Positions 1 to 8,779 are shown, counted from the stretch's first letter. The stretch is 64,000 nt of DNA from an uncultured Gammaproteobacteria bacterium (GCA_938082545.1 CALKCL010000017.1:1-64000), one strand, 5' to 3'. The notes: a model not told the origin generated them from the letters alone. Numbers and translations are program-made.

Positions 1-200
1 CTTCTTAGCCACTACTTTTTTCTTGGCAGGCGCTTTCTTCTTAGCCACTACTTTTTTCTTGGCAGGCGCTTTCTTCTTAACCACTACTTTTTTCTTGGCG
101 GGTGCTTTCTTCTTAGCCACTACTTTTTTCTTGGCAGGTGCTTTCTTCTTAGCCACTACTTTTTTCTTGGCAGGTGCTTTCTTCTTAGCAACTACTTTTT
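1..200. repeat. 36-bp tandem repeat array coding for a 12-residue Lys/Ala unit
   Basis: Units begin at 1, 37, 73, 109 and 145 with only a few substitutions between copies; a sixth, shortened unit starts at 181. Beyond about 200 the repeat decays into 15-bp units that encode AVAKK. The period is a multiple of three, so gain or loss of copies keeps the reading frame of the histone-like gene. There are no spacers between units, so this is a coding minisatellite and not a CRISPR array. Confidence 0.9.
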
Positions 201-309
201 TTGCAGGTGCTTTTTTAGCAACTGCTTTCTTAGCAACTGCTTTTTTAGCAACTACTTTTTTCTTAGCAACTGCTTTTTTTGCAGCGCCTTTTTTCTTAGC
301 TGTGACCAT
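1..309 (-). CDS. Lys/Ala-rich histone H1-like (AlgP-type) protein, 3' end outside window
   Basis: The visible 103 residues are almost wholly Lys, Ala, Val and Pro. The protein opens with M-V-T-A-K-K-K, runs through AVAKK pentads, and then repeats a 12-residue block of the KVVAKKKAPAKK kind. This composition is typical of bacterial histone H1-like or AlgP-like DNA-binding tails; a nucleoid role is family knowledge, not shown here. The start ATG is at 309-307 with a GGAG about 8 bases upstream. The C-terminus lies beyond the window, so the total length and any N- or C-terminal globular domain cannot be judged. The opposite strand is also open (a Phe/Leu/Ala-rich frame), but only because of the repeat composition. 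Confidence 0.8.
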   Translation of the reverse strand, partial: MVTAKKKGAAKKAVAKKKVVAKKAVAKKAVAKKAPAKKVVAKKKAPAKKKVVAKKKAPAKKKVVAKKKAPAKKKVVVKKKAPAKKKVVAKKKAPAKKKVVAKK

Positions 310-464
310 ACTATTAACTCCCAAAGAGGTTATTGTTTTTTTTTTGCATCCCGTAACGCCCTGTATACAGCACATCAAATAAATCTGCAAACAAAAGATT
401 GATTAATAAGCACGCCTGATAACATTTATAGGGCTCATGTTCTCGATTAAACAGAAAAGCAAAA

Positions 465-1109
465 CTATAAATTACGGAAAATTTTTCGACGTATTTCTTC
501 TACCGAACCAACGCCATCGACTTTTATGTAATCCAAAGATGAATCTACTGCGGCGACGTCAGAATAATATTTAATTAGAGGCTTAGTTTGTTCATGATAA
601 ACCCCAAGTCGGTTTCTAACTGTGTCCTCTTTATCATCTTCTCGTTGAATAAGTTTTTCCCCAGTCAGATCGTCCAAGCCAGCTCTCTGGGGAGAGTTAA
701 ATTTTATATGGTAAGTTCTACCAGAGGGTGCATGTACACGTCTACCCGATAAACGACCAACTATTTCCTCGTCATTTACTGCAATTTCGATCACTTTATG
801 TATCGTGATCTCCGCTTTCTCAAGACCTCGCGCTTGAGGTATCGTCCGAGGAAATCCATCAAACAAAAACCCTCTTTCACAATCACTCTCTGAAGTTCTT
901 TCTTTAATCAAATCAAGTATTAAGTCATCCGATACCAACCCACCTTCATCCATGATGACCTTCGCCGCGCGTCCTAATGCCGAGTCAGCAGCTACGGCCG
1001 CACGCAACATGTCACCGGTAGAAATCTTTGGTATACCATACTTTCCGCATATAAAATCACCTTGAGTCCCTTTCCCCGCGCCTGGCCCTCCCAACAAGAT
1101 AATTTTCAT
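465..1109 (-). CDS. adk: Adenylate kinase
   Basis: Catalyses ATP + AMP = 2 ADP in the cytoplasm. The 214-residue product has the Walker-A loop [10 protein letters not shown] near residues 7-16, the AMP-binding segment [10 protein letters not shown], the FDGFPRT motif near residues 82-88 and a long LID domain around residues 120-160 ([13 protein letters not shown]). The LID lacks the four-cysteine zinc site, as in most Gram-negative enzymes. The frame is open 13 codons further upstream, but the start at [10 protein letters not shown] gives the family's usual length of 214 and has a GGAG/AAGG Shine-Dalgarno region just before it. It stands alone between the histone-like gene and a divergent Mth938-family gene. 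Confidence 0.97.
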   Translation of the reverse strand: MKIILLGGPGAGKGTQGDFICGKYGIPKISTGDMLRAAVAADSALGRAAKVIMDEGGLVSDDLILDLIKERTSESDCERGFLFDGFPRTIPQARGLEKAEITIHKVIEIAVNDEEIVGRLSGRRVHAPSGRTYHIKFNSPQRAGLDDLTGEKLIQREDDKEDTVRNRLGVYHEQTKPLIKYYSDVAAVDSSLDYIKVDGVGSVEEIRRKIFRNL

Positions 1110-1303
1110 ATGCCTTTCGCTCCTTTCATTCATAGCTGTTAATAACACGTTGGTCCGAACAGATGAACACTGTCAGAAAATGTGAAACAATATTGTACAT
1201 ACCCGATTGTATACTTTTACTGATATTATTTTTAGGGCAGAAGATTAATTAGACTTATAATTCCTAGATCAAAGCTCTGGCTCTTTCTAATTATGGGGAA
1301 AAC

Positions 1304-1675
1304 ATGCGTCCAATTCTCGAAAACACCACTGACGCTTATAGCGTAACTGCATATGGAAAAGGGCAGATTGAATTGGGCGCTCGTCTAGTAGATGAGCCTT
1401 GTATCGTTTTCCCCGATGCAATACATTTTCCCGCACTTCCCTCAGAACCTACTGACCTAGATGTAGAACATTTCTCGACGCTCCTGGATAAGACACCAGA
1501 AGTAATCATAGTCGGCACGGGAGCAACTCAACTGTTTGTTTCGGAAGCAACTATTGCCGAATGCAATAAACAAATGATAGGTGTCGAATGCATGGATACC
1601 GCAGCCGCATGTAGATGTTTTAATATTTTACTCGCAGAAGGTCGTTATGTGGTGGCATTGCTCTACATGATTTAG
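1304..1675 (+). CDS. Mth938/DUF498-family protein
   Basis: The 123-residue protein fits the Mth938-like (DUF498, NDUFAF3-related) fold family in length and in its core: an N-terminal beta region (AYGKGQIELG), a central VIIVGTGATQLF strand-loop and a C-terminal segment ending in a VALLY strand. Bacterial members are small soluble proteins with no settled biochemical role; the mitochondrial relative assists complex I assembly. The start has a GGGGA about four bases upstream. It is divergent from adk and convergent with the nlpD-like gene, so it is probably monocistronic. The family assignment is firm; no function can be read from the sequence. Confidence 0.8.
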   Translation: MRPILENTTDAYSVTAYGKGQIELGARLVDEPCIVFPDAIHFPALPSEPTDLDVEHFSTLLDKTPEVIIVGTGATQLFVSEATIAECNKQMIGVECMDTAAACRCFNILLAEGRYVVALLYMI

Positions 1676-1691
1676 AACAACGGAAATAAAG

Positions 1692-2453
1692 TTATTTTTC
1701 TGGCAAATAATTGAATATGTCGACAGGCTTTCCTTTCTGCCTAATTTCGAAATATAAATTAACCTCTTTGCTCTCTGTTCTCCCCATGGTTGCGATTTTC
1801 TCACCAAGTGTCACAAAATCGCCTTCCGAAACGAAAAGCTTCTGATTATGCCCATAAGCACTCAAGAAGTTTCTAGCGTGCTGGATGATTAGCAATTCGC
1901 CGTACCCCCGCAAACCACTACCGCTATAAACCACAGTTCCCGAAGCCGCAGCTTTTACAGTCTCTCCTAGTAACCCTTTAAAAGAGATACCTCGCCCGCT
2001 GCCTAATTGAGAGTGCACGAATCTTCGGTGCTGAGACGGCCAACCCCACGTCAGTTCTTTATAAGAATTCGCTGTTATAAGGCTGCCAGCGTTCGCCTGT
2101 AACTTTGTGATCGATTTACTTTCGTCGACTAAAGAACTTAGACGTAAGACACTCCCGATAGCTATCAGGTCGGGACTATCAATCTTGTTCCATTCCACTA
2201 AATCTTCGTATTGTGTAGCGTGCCTCCAAGCTATGCCATGCAAAGTGTCTCCTTTTCTGACGACATAGCGGATTGAGCGCCTCGTAGGATCGGACAGGAT
2301 CTGTCCGTTTGAAAAAACCTGCAGCGGTTCTAGCACCATATCTCTTGATACTAACGGCGCCAGACCAGATTTTTGGCAACTCACTAACAGAAAAATTCCT
2401 ACCAGACCGATAGAATGCCATCGCTTCACTTTAGAAAACTTTAGGAATTTCAC
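1692..2453 (-). CDS. nlpD: NlpD-like LysM/M23 lipoprotein (catalytically degenerate LytM factor)
   Basis: A 253-residue envelope lipoprotein. The signal peptide ends in the lipobox LVSC with the lipid-acceptor Cys26. A LysM domain (RYVVRKGDTLHGIAWRH...) spans about residues 62-107, and a LytM/M23 domain spans about 150-250 (AASGTVVYSGSGLRGYG, LSAYGHN, MGRTES, LYFEIRQKGKPVD). The HxxxD zinc motif of active M23 peptidases is replaced by GISFKG, as in E. coli NlpD, which activates the amidase AmiC instead of cutting peptidoglycan; an activator role here is inferred. The start overlaps the stop of pcm by 4 bp, so the two are translationally coupled. rpoS, the usual next gene, is not present downstream. 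Confidence 0.9.
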   Translation of the reverse strand: MKFLKFSKVKRWHSIGLVGIFLLVSCQKSGLAPLVSRDMVLEPLQVFSNGQILSDPTRRSIRYVVRKGDTLHGIAWRHATQYEDLVEWNKIDSPDLIAIGSVLRLSSLVDESKSITKLQANAGSLITANSYKELTWGWPSQHRRFVHSQLGSGRGISFKGLLGETVKAAASGTVVYSGSGLRGYGELLIIQHARNFLSAYGHNQKLFVSEGDFVTLGEKIATMGRTESKEVNLYFEIRQKGKPVDIFNYLPEK

Positions 2454-3106
2454 TGCACCCCATCAAGCAGAGGAACAAAACTCACATCATCAATCAATTG
2501 CTCAGCCACTCCGCTTGCATTACGTGTAAACAAACGTAGCTTTTGGTGCCCCGCGATACCTATTGGTATCACCAAACGGCCTCCAATTGCCAACTGGGAC
2601 AAGAGTTGCTCCGGCACATCAACAGGCGCAGCCGCAACCAAAATTGCATCATACTCTCCATTCGCCACCCAGCCAGAGAAACCATTCCCATACTTCATCC
2701 GAACGTTGGTATACTTTAATTGCTTTAACCTATTCTCAGTCTTTACAAACAAGCCTTTTATTCGCTCTACAGAAAAAACTCTTCCAGAGAAATGGCTAAG
2801 AACTGCTGCCTGGTAGCCGCAGCCTGAACCAATTTCGAGGACTTTTTTCATAGAACCTGAATCAAGCAGCAACGATGTCATGAGAGCGACTGTATAAGGC
2901 TGTGAAATCGTCTGGCCATAACCAATAGGTAGCGCGGTGTTCTCGTAAGCCCGCGAGCCAAGAGCCTCATCAACAAATAGATGACGAGGAATAGTTCTTA
3001 TGACTTCAAGGACTTGTTCAGAATCAATTCCCATATCCCTCAGAAGGTCAACCAACCTGTTCCGGGCACGTTGCGAAGTCATCCCTATACCTGCTGAAGA
3101 ATTCAT
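2450..3106 (-). CDS. pcm: Protein-L-isoaspartate O-methyltransferase
   Basis: Uses S-adenosylmethionine to methylate isoaspartyl residues in damaged proteins, starting their repair. The 218-residue sequence carries the family hallmarks: IPRHLFVDEAL near the N-terminus, ALPIGYGQTISQPYTVALMT, then the SAM-binding motif VLEIGSGCGYQAAVL around residues 89-103, followed by ...YDAILVAAAPVDVPEQLLSQL and GGRLVIPIG. An internal ATG at residue 9 is an alternative start that cannot be excluded. The pcm-nlpD order is that of enterobacteria and pseudomonads. Here argF lies upstream where surE would be expected. Confidence 0.96.
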   Translation of the reverse strand: MNSSAGIGMTSQRARNRLVDLLRDMGIDSEQVLEVIRTIPRHLFVDEALGSRAYENTALPIGYGQTISQPYTVALMTSLLLDSGSMKKVLEIGSGCGYQAAVLSHFSGRVFSVERIKGLFVKTENRLKQLKYTNVRMKYGNGFSGWVANGEYDAILVAAAPVDVPEQLLSQLAIGGRLVIPIGIAGHQKLRLFTRNASGVAEQLIDDVSFVPLLDGVQ

Positions 3107-3117
3107 AAGCTCAGCAA

Positions 3118-4029
3118 TTAAACTGCATTATTAGAATTTTGGGTTATCAGAAATTCTAACAATGCTTTCTGCATGTGTAATCTATTCCCTGCCTCTTGCC
3201 AAACCAAGGAGTTAGGGTGATCTATGACATCGGTTGCCACCTCTTGCCCGCGATGTGCTGGCAAGCAATGCATAAACAGTGCGTCGGACGAAGCTAACCC
3301 CATGATTTTGGAATTTACTTGGTAGGGCAAGAATGCTTTTTCACGCTGAATCTTTTCGCTCTCCTGGCCCATGCTAACCCATGAGTCAGTCACCACGAGA
3401 TCGGCTCCGTCTGCAGCAGCACACGGGTCATTGACTAAAGTTGTATTACTACCTAAAGCAACCGTTGGCTCATAGCCAACAGGACTCGCCACCCTAAGGT
3501 TAAAGCCCATCAGTTCTGCCGCATTTATATATGAATTACACATATTGTTTCCGTCACCTATCCACGCCACAGTAGCTCCTCGAATATCGCCTCTCACCTC
3601 AAAGAAGGTGAATACATCGGTTAACACTTGACACGGGTGGTATTGGTTCGTGAGGCCGTTGATTACCGGCACCGTAGCATAGTCAGCGTAACAATTTACA
3701 ACATCTTGCTCGTAGGTTCGAACCATAATCACATCGACCATTTCCGATAAAACTCGTGCTGTGTCCTCTGGCGGCTCTCCTCTACCTAGTTGAGAATCAG
3801 ACGACGATAAAAAAATAGCACTACCGCCACCATCAGTCATAGCTGTCTCGAACGAAACTCGCGTACGAGTCGAGGATTTTTCAAATATCATGGCCAAGGT
3901 TTTATGGAGTAAAATTGGCGGCCTTATTCCTTGTTTTTTAAGAGTTTTCAGCTCTAATGCTCTTTTCAGCATAGTTGCAACTTCATCTCTGCCAAGATCG
4001 GCAATGGTCAAAAAGTGTCGAGTTTTCAT
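3118..4029 (-). CDS. argF: Ornithine carbamoyltransferase
   Basis: Makes citrulline from ornithine and carbamoyl phosphate in arginine biosynthesis. The 303-residue protein has the carbamoyl-phosphate loop STRTR at residues 53-57, an HPCQVLTD motif (residues near 130) and the ornithine-loop HCLPAHRG at 254-261, all intact. It lies 7 bp downstream of argD on the same strand, so argD-argF is an operon. It also sits 11 bp upstream of pcm, making read-through into pcm-nlpD likely. An ARG-box cannot be assigned by eye in the 178-bp region upstream of argD. Confidence 0.97.
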   Translation of the reverse strand: MKTRHFLTIADLGRDEVATMLKRALELKTLKKQGIRPPILLHKTLAMIFEKSSTRTRVSFETAMTDGGGSAIFLSSSDSQLGRGEPPEDTARVLSEMVDVIMVRTYEQDVVNCYADYATVPVINGLTNQYHPCQVLTDVFTFFEVRGDIRGATVAWIGDGNNMCNSYINAAELMGFNLRVASPVGYEPTVALGSNTTLVNDPCAAADGADLVVTDSWVSMGQESEKIQREKAFLPYQVNSKIMGLASSDALFMHCLPAHRGQEVATDVIDHPNSLVWQEAGNRLHMQKALLEFLITQNSNNAV

Positions 4030-4036
4030 AACTTCC

Positions 4037-5227
4037 CTATTTACTTTTACTTAAGAAAAAAACGACTGCTTCGGCAACACCGATAGCAATAGCTTCAGCA
4101 GTTTCGTCCGATAAAATTAATGGTGGCAGCAATCTGACAATATTCCCAGCTGTTACATTGATCAATATGCCACGCTCAAAACAAATGTTTACTATTTCAG
4201 CGCACGGTCGGTCGATAGTGATTCCAAGCATGAGACCTTTACCCCGAACTTCGACAACGCCATCCACATCACAAAGCATATCATTAAGCCGTCTTACCAT
4301 GAGACGCCCTAGCTTTGCTGCGCGGTCTAAGAGGGAATCCCGCTGGATTATTTCCAAAACTTTCAACGCTGCGCTACAAGCTAACGGATTTCCTCCAAAA
4401 GTTGAGCCATGGGTGCCGGGGGATAAGACCTCACTAGCGGCGCCTTTCGCTAAACAGGCCCCTATAGGCACTCCGTTTCCAAGAGCTTTGGCAATCGTCA
4501 GGACATCAGGCAGTAATTTCTCGTGTTGGAAAGCAAACCATTTCCCCGTTCGCCCTATGCCGCTTTGCACCTCATCCAGCATTAAAAGTACGTTATTTTC
4601 GTCACAAAGTTCTCGTAATCTCGTCAGATACCCTCGTGAAGGGATGACAACACCTCCCTCTCCTTGGATGGGCTCTACCATTAATGCAACACAATTAGCT
4701 TTTTCTAAAGCGGAACTGGCCTCATCGATGTCGTCATACTCTATGTGTTCGAATCCTTCGAGCAAAGGGCTAAAGCCTTCATGCACTTTAGCATTCCCTG
4801 TCGCGCTAAGAGCGCCCATTGTGCGTCCGTGGAAACTACCATGCATGCAAACTATAATGGGATCGCTAATACCCCGTTGATGCCCATATTTACGCGCGAT
4901 TTTTATTGCAGCTTCATTTGCTTCGGCGCCTGAGTTACAGAAAAAAGCATTGCGCATGCCAGATAATTTGGTCAGATTTTCAGCTAATTCCCCTTGCACC
5001 CTAATTCCGTATAAGTTTGATGTATGAACAAGTTTACCCGCTTGGGTACAAAGCGCCTCTCGAATTTCAGGATGTGCATGACCTAGACCACATACTGCAA
5101 TTCCTGACAATGCATCGATGAATTCGCGACCATCAATACTATATAAACTGGAGCCCTCTCCTCGCTCAAATGTGATAGTTGGGCGGCCATAATTAGACAT
5201 TAATGAAGAAGTGGTGTTTGTATGCAT
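4037..5227 (-). CDS. argD: Acetylornithine aminotransferase (class III, PLP)
   Basis: Transfers an amino group from glutamate to N-acetylglutamate semialdehyde in arginine biosynthesis; related enzymes also act on succinyldiaminopimelate or succinylornithine. The 396 residues match the family length. Visible motifs are FCNSGAEANEAAIKIARKYGH, HGSFHGRTMGALSATG, the cofactor-binding LMLDEVQSGIGRTG and the Schiff-base lysine in LTIAKALGNGVPIG. The chosen ATG has AGGA eight bases upstream; a second Met occurs at residue 10. It is first gene of an argD-argF unit and divergent from the hydantoinase-B gene. Confidence 0.95.
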   Translation of the reverse strand: MHTNTTSSLMSNYGRPTITFERGEGSSLYSIDGREFIDALSGIAVCGLGHAHPEIREALCTQAGKLVHTSNLYGIRVQGELAENLTKLSGMRNAFFCNSGAEANEAAIKIARKYGHQRGISDPIIVCMHGSFHGRTMGALSATGNAKVHEGFSPLLEGFEHIEYDDIDEASSALEKANCVALMVEPIQGEGGVVIPSRGYLTRLRELCDENNVLLMLDEVQSGIGRTGKWFAFQHEKLLPDVLTIAKALGNGVPIGACLAKGAASEVLSPGTHGSTFGGNPLACSAALKVLEIIQRDSLLDRAAKLGRLMVRRLNDMLCDVDGVVEVRGKGLMLGITIDRPCAEIVNICFERGILINVTAGNIVRLLPPLILSDETAEAIAIGVAEAVVFFLSKSK

Positions 5228-5405
5228 GTAAACATTCCTGCAGCATATAATTGGTTAAATACAAGGACCGTTAGCAACGACCTGCACCGTTTTACTAATT
5301 AATCCACGCTTATGATGAGATAGGAGCGTAAACATATGACTTCTACCAGTCCCGGCTATAATAATATGTAACGCTACAATTTTCAGCATATTAGCGGAGA
5401 ACAGT

Positions 5406-6935
5406 TTGGAAACTTTAGAACTGAGTTTGTTTGTTAGCAGAACTAATGCTATCTGCAAAAATATGGGGGCTGCTCTTAAAAGAAGCGCTCTGTCCCCAAA
5501 CATAACAGATAGACTAGATTTTTCTTGCGCCTTATTTACGAACACTGGAGAATTATTCGCCCAAGCCGCTCATATCCCTGTTCACTTAGGCAGTATGGCT
5601 TACGCGATGACAAACCTCGTTAAAAAATTTGCATGGGAGCCAAAGGATGTCGTAATAGTCAATGATCCATTCATGGGAGGGACTCATCTACCAGATGTTA
5701 CTGTAATCACCCCCATTTTTGTAGACGCCTCCTTGGTAGGCTTTGCTGCTACTAGAGCCCACCATGCTGACATTGGCTGCGATAGCGCAGGTTCTATGCC
5801 TTTATCCAGCTCGATATATCAGGAAGGGCTACTCATCTCCCCATGCTATCTTTCCAAAGGAGGAGTCGTTGTAGAGGAAACCAGAAACCTTCTCGAAAGC
5901 AGATTAAAAAACCCACAAAACACCTATGCAGATATCGCGGCGCAGGTCAGCGCGAATAATCGAGGCGTAGCAGAATTAAAAAAACTTGCTAGTCGCTATG
6001 AGTTATCTGGCTTCAAGGACGCACTAAGGGCAATGATGCAATATGCTAACAAACTCGCGAAAACAGCCATAGAGCAAATCCCCAATGGAGTCTATGAGGC
6101 ATCAGATGCCCTAGATAATGACGGATTTTCAGCAGAACCTATAAAAATAGCCGTCTCTGTTCGGGTGTCATCTGACCAGATAACTGTGGACTTTCTTGAA
6201 ACATCTTCATCAGTTCAAGGTAATTTAAATTGTCCGATTTCTGTTACCGCAGCGGCTGTTTATTACGCTTTCTTCTCACTGATGCCTAAAGAAACCCCTG
6301 CGTGTGCCGGCTCCTTAAAAGTCATAGATATTTCAGCACCCCTAGGCTCTCTAGTAAACGCGCAGCTACCCTCTGCAGTGGCTGCGGGTAATGTGGAAAC
6401 CAGCCAAAGAATAGTTGATGTAGTACTCCTGGCGCTTTCCCAGGCTATCCCTCAAAAAATTCCTGCGTCCAGTCAAGGCACCATGAATAACGTGGCTATG
6501 GGCTCTGCGTCATGGGATTATTATGAAACGATAGCTGGGGGGACTGGTGCACACGCTGCAGGAAGGGGTTTAGATGGAAAGCAGTCTCACATGACCAATA
6601 CCTTAAACACCTCAATTGAAATAATGGAGAAAAACTACCCCATCATTATCAACCGTTACGCGCTCCGAACTGAGTCAGGAGGAAAAGGCCTCCATAATGG
6701 GGGCGAAGGATTAATAAGAGAATATCAAATTCTCGAGCCGACTAAGGTAACATTGCTAACAGAGAGGCGTATACTGCCCCCGACTGGTCACTTCCATGGC
6801 GAGAATGGCTCCTTGGGCATCAATAAACTCAATGGAGAAATAATCGAAGGGAAAGTTGAGCTTGAGTTAAAGAAAAATGACGTTTTACGCATTGAGACCC
6901 CTGGAGGGGCTGGCTGGGGGCTACCGTCACCATGA
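5406..6935 (+). CDS. Hydantoinase B/oxoprolinase family protein (orphan HyuB)
   Basis: A 509-residue HyuB-type subunit of ATP-dependent hydantoinases, acetone carboxylases or 5-oxoprolinases. Hallmarks include SPNITDRLDFSCALF near the N-terminus, VIVNDPFMGGTHLPDVTV, ATRAHHADIGCDSAGSMP, and the C-terminal RTESGGKGLHNGGEGLIREYQ and IETPGGAGWG. The start is TTG, preceded by GGAG with six bases of spacing; no in-frame ATG lies just upstream. HyuB normally works with a HyuA ATPase subunit, usually adjacent, and none is present on either side (argD upstream, grx downstream). The substrate is therefore unknown and the partner must be sought elsewhere in the genome. Confidence 0.88.
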   Translation: METLELSLFVSRTNAICKNMGAALKRSALSPNITDRLDFSCALFTNTGELFAQAAHIPVHLGSMAYAMTNLVKKFAWEPKDVVIVNDPFMGGTHLPDVTVITPIFVDASLVGFAATRAHHADIGCDSAGSMPLSSSIYQEGLLISPCYLSKGGVVVEETRNLLESRLKNPQNTYADIAAQVSANNRGVAELKKLASRYELSGFKDALRAMMQYANKLAKTAIEQIPNGVYEASDALDNDGFSAEPIKIAVSVRVSSDQITVDFLETSSSVQGNLNCPISVTAAAVYYAFFSLMPKETPACAGSLKVIDISAPLGSLVNAQLPSAVAAGNVETSQRIVDVVLLALSQAIPQKIPASSQGTMNNVAMGSASWDYYETIAGGTGAHAAGRGLDGKQSHMTNTLNTSIEIMEKNYPIIINRYALRTESGGKGLHNGGEGLIREYQILEPTKVTLLTERRILPPTGHFHGENGSLGINKLNGEIIEGKVELELKKNDVLRIETPGGAGWGLPSP

Positions 6936-7012
6936 AAACATCTAGATGTTTTATTTTGCGACCATACAAACTAAACTGTGCGGAAAGTTACAGAACACCA
7001 AAAGGATAAGAT

Positions 7013-7342
7013 ATGGATATCATGGCGCAAATAAAAGACATAGTTGAAACCAATCCGGTAGTACTTTTCATGAAAGGCTCTCCACAATTCCCACAGTGCG
7101 GGTTCTCAGCTCGCACAGTTGATGCTTTAAAAGCGTGTGACGCCGAGTTTCATCATGTTGACGTATATGCCGAGCCGCAAATACGACAAAATCTCCCGGC
7201 CTACTCCGAATGGCCCACATTTCCCCAACTTTTTGTAAATGGTGAGCTCTTAGGTGGCTGTGACATAGTCATGGGAATGTTCCAGAGTGGAGACTTAAAA
7301 AACATCGTCGCTGAAGCTTTAGCAGGTGATGCAGAACAATAG
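7013..7342 (+). CDS. grxD: Monothiol glutaredoxin, Grx4 family
   Basis: A 109-residue glutaredoxin with the monothiol active site CGFS at residues 29-32, the upstream PVVLFMKGSPQFPQ segment, a TFPQLFVNGELLGGCDIV glutathione/Fe-S contact region and a typical C-terminal helix. Grx4 proteins bind a [2Fe-2S] cluster with glutathione, often together with BolA, and take part in Fe-S transfer. A second Met at residue 4 is a possible start, giving 106 residues. It is likely a single-gene unit; a 59-bp gap separates it from convergent dnaQ. Confidence 0.96.
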   Translation: MDIMAQIKDIVETNPVVLFMKGSPQFPQCGFSARTVDALKACDAEFHHVDVYAEPQIRQNLPAYSEWPTFPQLFVNGELLGGCDIVMGMFQSGDLKNIVAEALAGDAEQ

Positions 7343-7401
7343 ACTTAGCTATTTGCGTCAGTTTCGATAGCGAGTTCTGAGAGCCACCTAGCCACATCCC
7401 A

Positions 7402-8106
7402 TTACTTCCAGATAGGCAGAGTGGCACCAAAGTCCTTCATCGTTTCTAACATCTTGTTATGTGATGAGAGATTCTCTTCAGAAACCTGAGTAGAAACCAA
7501 GCTTAAATCTCTCAGACGAAGGCCGTCTTTAACAAGTACCGGCTCTTGACTAGTGGAGTGTGAGACTGAATCAAGACTTAAAGATGTCTGGCCTCCAGTC
7601 ATGTACAAGTAAACTTCGGCCAGCAACTCCGCATCTAGCAACGCGCCATGCAGCTGACGGTGTGCATTAGAGACTTGGTATCGTTTGCACAAAGCATCGA
7701 GACTGTTTCTTTGCCCCGGATGCAGATTCCTTGCATAGTCAAGCGAATCAAAAACCTCGCAGCGCTCGCCCATAAGAGCTGGTGTCGGCTTAAGCCGCTC
7801 CAATTCAGAATCAAGAAAGCCTATGTCAAAAGATGCGTTATGGATTATTAACTGTGAATCGTCAACAAAGGCAAGGAACTCTTCCGCAATCTGAGAAAAT
7901 TCAGGCTTTGTAGAAAGATCGCCCTGAGTCAATCCATGAACCTCAGATGCTCCCTCGTCTATTGCTCTGAGAGGATTGATATACTGTTGAAAATACCGAC
8001 CCGTGATTCGACGATTGATTAGTTCGACACAACCAATCTCAATTATCCTATGTCCATCTGCCGGGTTTAGCCCTGTTGTTTCCGTGTCTAATATAATTTG
8101 CCTCAT
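7402..8106 (-). CDS. dnaQ: DNA polymerase III epsilon subunit (3'-5' proofreading exonuclease)
   Basis: A DEDDh exonuclease that proofreads the replicative polymerase. The 234-residue protein has ExoI LDTETTGL (Asp7, Glu9), ExoII in HNASFDIGFLD and ExoIII with the catalytic His in HGALLDAELLAEVY. The length suits proteobacterial DnaQ, with a C-terminal tail of about 60 residues that would contact the alpha subunit. It follows rnhA on the same strand with 14 bp between them. In E. coli the two genes are divergent, so the codirectional order is a local arrangement. Confidence 0.95.
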   Translation of the reverse strand: MRQIILDTETTGLNPADGHRIIEIGCVELINRRITGRYFQQYINPLRAIDEGASEVHGLTQGDLSTKPEFSQIAEEFLAFVDDSQLIIHNASFDIGFLDSELERLKPTPALMGERCEVFDSLDYARNLHPGQRNSLDALCKRYQVSNAHRQLHGALLDAELLAEVYLYMTGGQTSLSLDSVSHSTSQEPVLVKDGLRLRDLSLVSTQVSEENLSSHNKMLETMKDFGATLPIWK

Positions 8107-8120
8107 AAATGACCTGCAGC

Positions 8121-8561
8121 CTAATTTTCTTCGTCTATTGCTGATGTAGCCAGCATGTCTGCTATCTCATTGCCTTCGTTCCCGGAATGACCTCGAACCC
8201 AGGACCAACGAACCGTATGATTGCTACACAGAGAATCTAATTCTTTCCACAAATCGGCGTTCTTCACATCTTGCCTGTTAGCGGTCTTCCATTTCCGTTT
8301 TTTCCAATTCGAGATCCATGCCGTGATCCCCTGCTTTACATAAGTGGAGTCAGTGAAAATATGCACATTTTGTGGACTCTTGAGAGCCTGTAACCCTCTT
8401 ATCGCCGCAGTCAGCTCCATTCTATTGTTGGTTGTTTGTTCCACATAACCATTAAGTCTTTTCTCGTGCTTGTCATGACGAAGGAGTGCGCCCCACCCTC
8501 CAGGGCCAGGGTTGCCGCGACAGGCACCATCGGTATACATGACAATTTCACTCTTGCTCAT
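8121..8561 (-). CDS. rnhA: Ribonuclease HI
   Basis: Cuts the RNA strand of RNA-DNA hybrids. The 146-residue sequence contains the four carboxylates of the active site: Asp11 in [16 protein letters not shown], Glu in [10 protein letters not shown], Asp in IFTDSTYV and Asp in NEIADMLA. It also contains the substrate-binding basic region [11 protein letters not shown] and the [11 protein letters not shown] histidine loop. It probably forms a two-gene unit with dnaQ, transcribed from the 218-bp region shared with divergent mltD. Confidence 0.97.
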   Translation of the reverse strand: MSKSEIVMYTDGACRGNPGPGGWGALLRHDKHEKRLNGYVEQTTNNRMELTAAIRGLQALKSPQNVHIFTDSTYVKQGITAWISNWKKRKWKTANRQDVKNADLWKELDSLCSNHTVRWSWVRGHSGNEGNEIADMLATSAIDEEN

Positions 8562-8662
8562 AGGTCAAAATTATAGGCGTCTGAAGCATCATATGCTAAC
8601 AACTTCTTTACGTGAATTTAATAAAGATAAAACGATGATCTCAAAATCTCTTAAAAGTAATG

Positions 8663-8682
8663 ATGAAACCCCTGAGTTTCAT
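8663..8682. repeat. 7-bp inverted repeat between divergent rnhA and mltD
   Basis: ATGAAAC and GTTTCAT are perfect inverted copies separated by six bases (CCCTGA), in the 218-bp divergent intergenic region. It could be an operator or a small RNA hairpin. No T-run follows closely enough on either strand to call a terminator. The rest of this intergenic stretch is AT-rich and shows nothing else I can support. Confidence 0.35.
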
Positions 8683-8779
8683 TTACTATGAAATAAATAC
8701 TCGGTCTTCTGCGCACCTAAAGCTTGACGAGCATTCAGTACCTTTCTAGCATGTGGTCAAGTAAATTTATCGGGCAAAC

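Noticed and set aside
1-310. Tandem repeats at the left edge as a CRISPR array, and the Phe-rich plus-strand frame as a gene
   Set aside because: The units abut without spacers, and the plus-strand frame is only the complement of a Lys/Ala-rich coding repeat. The minus-strand frame has a proper start and Shine-Dalgarno.
1692-2453. Active M23 metallopeptidase
   Set aside because: The HxxxD zinc motif is replaced by GISFKG, as in NlpD activator proteins.
4158-4880. 240-codon plus-strand open frame inside argD
   Set aside because: It lies wholly antisense to a complete, well-conserved argD and has no recognisable domain.
5255-5545. 96-codon minus-strand open frame ahead of argD
   Set aside because: It overlaps the start of the conserved HyuB gene antisense, and its sequence resembles no family I know.
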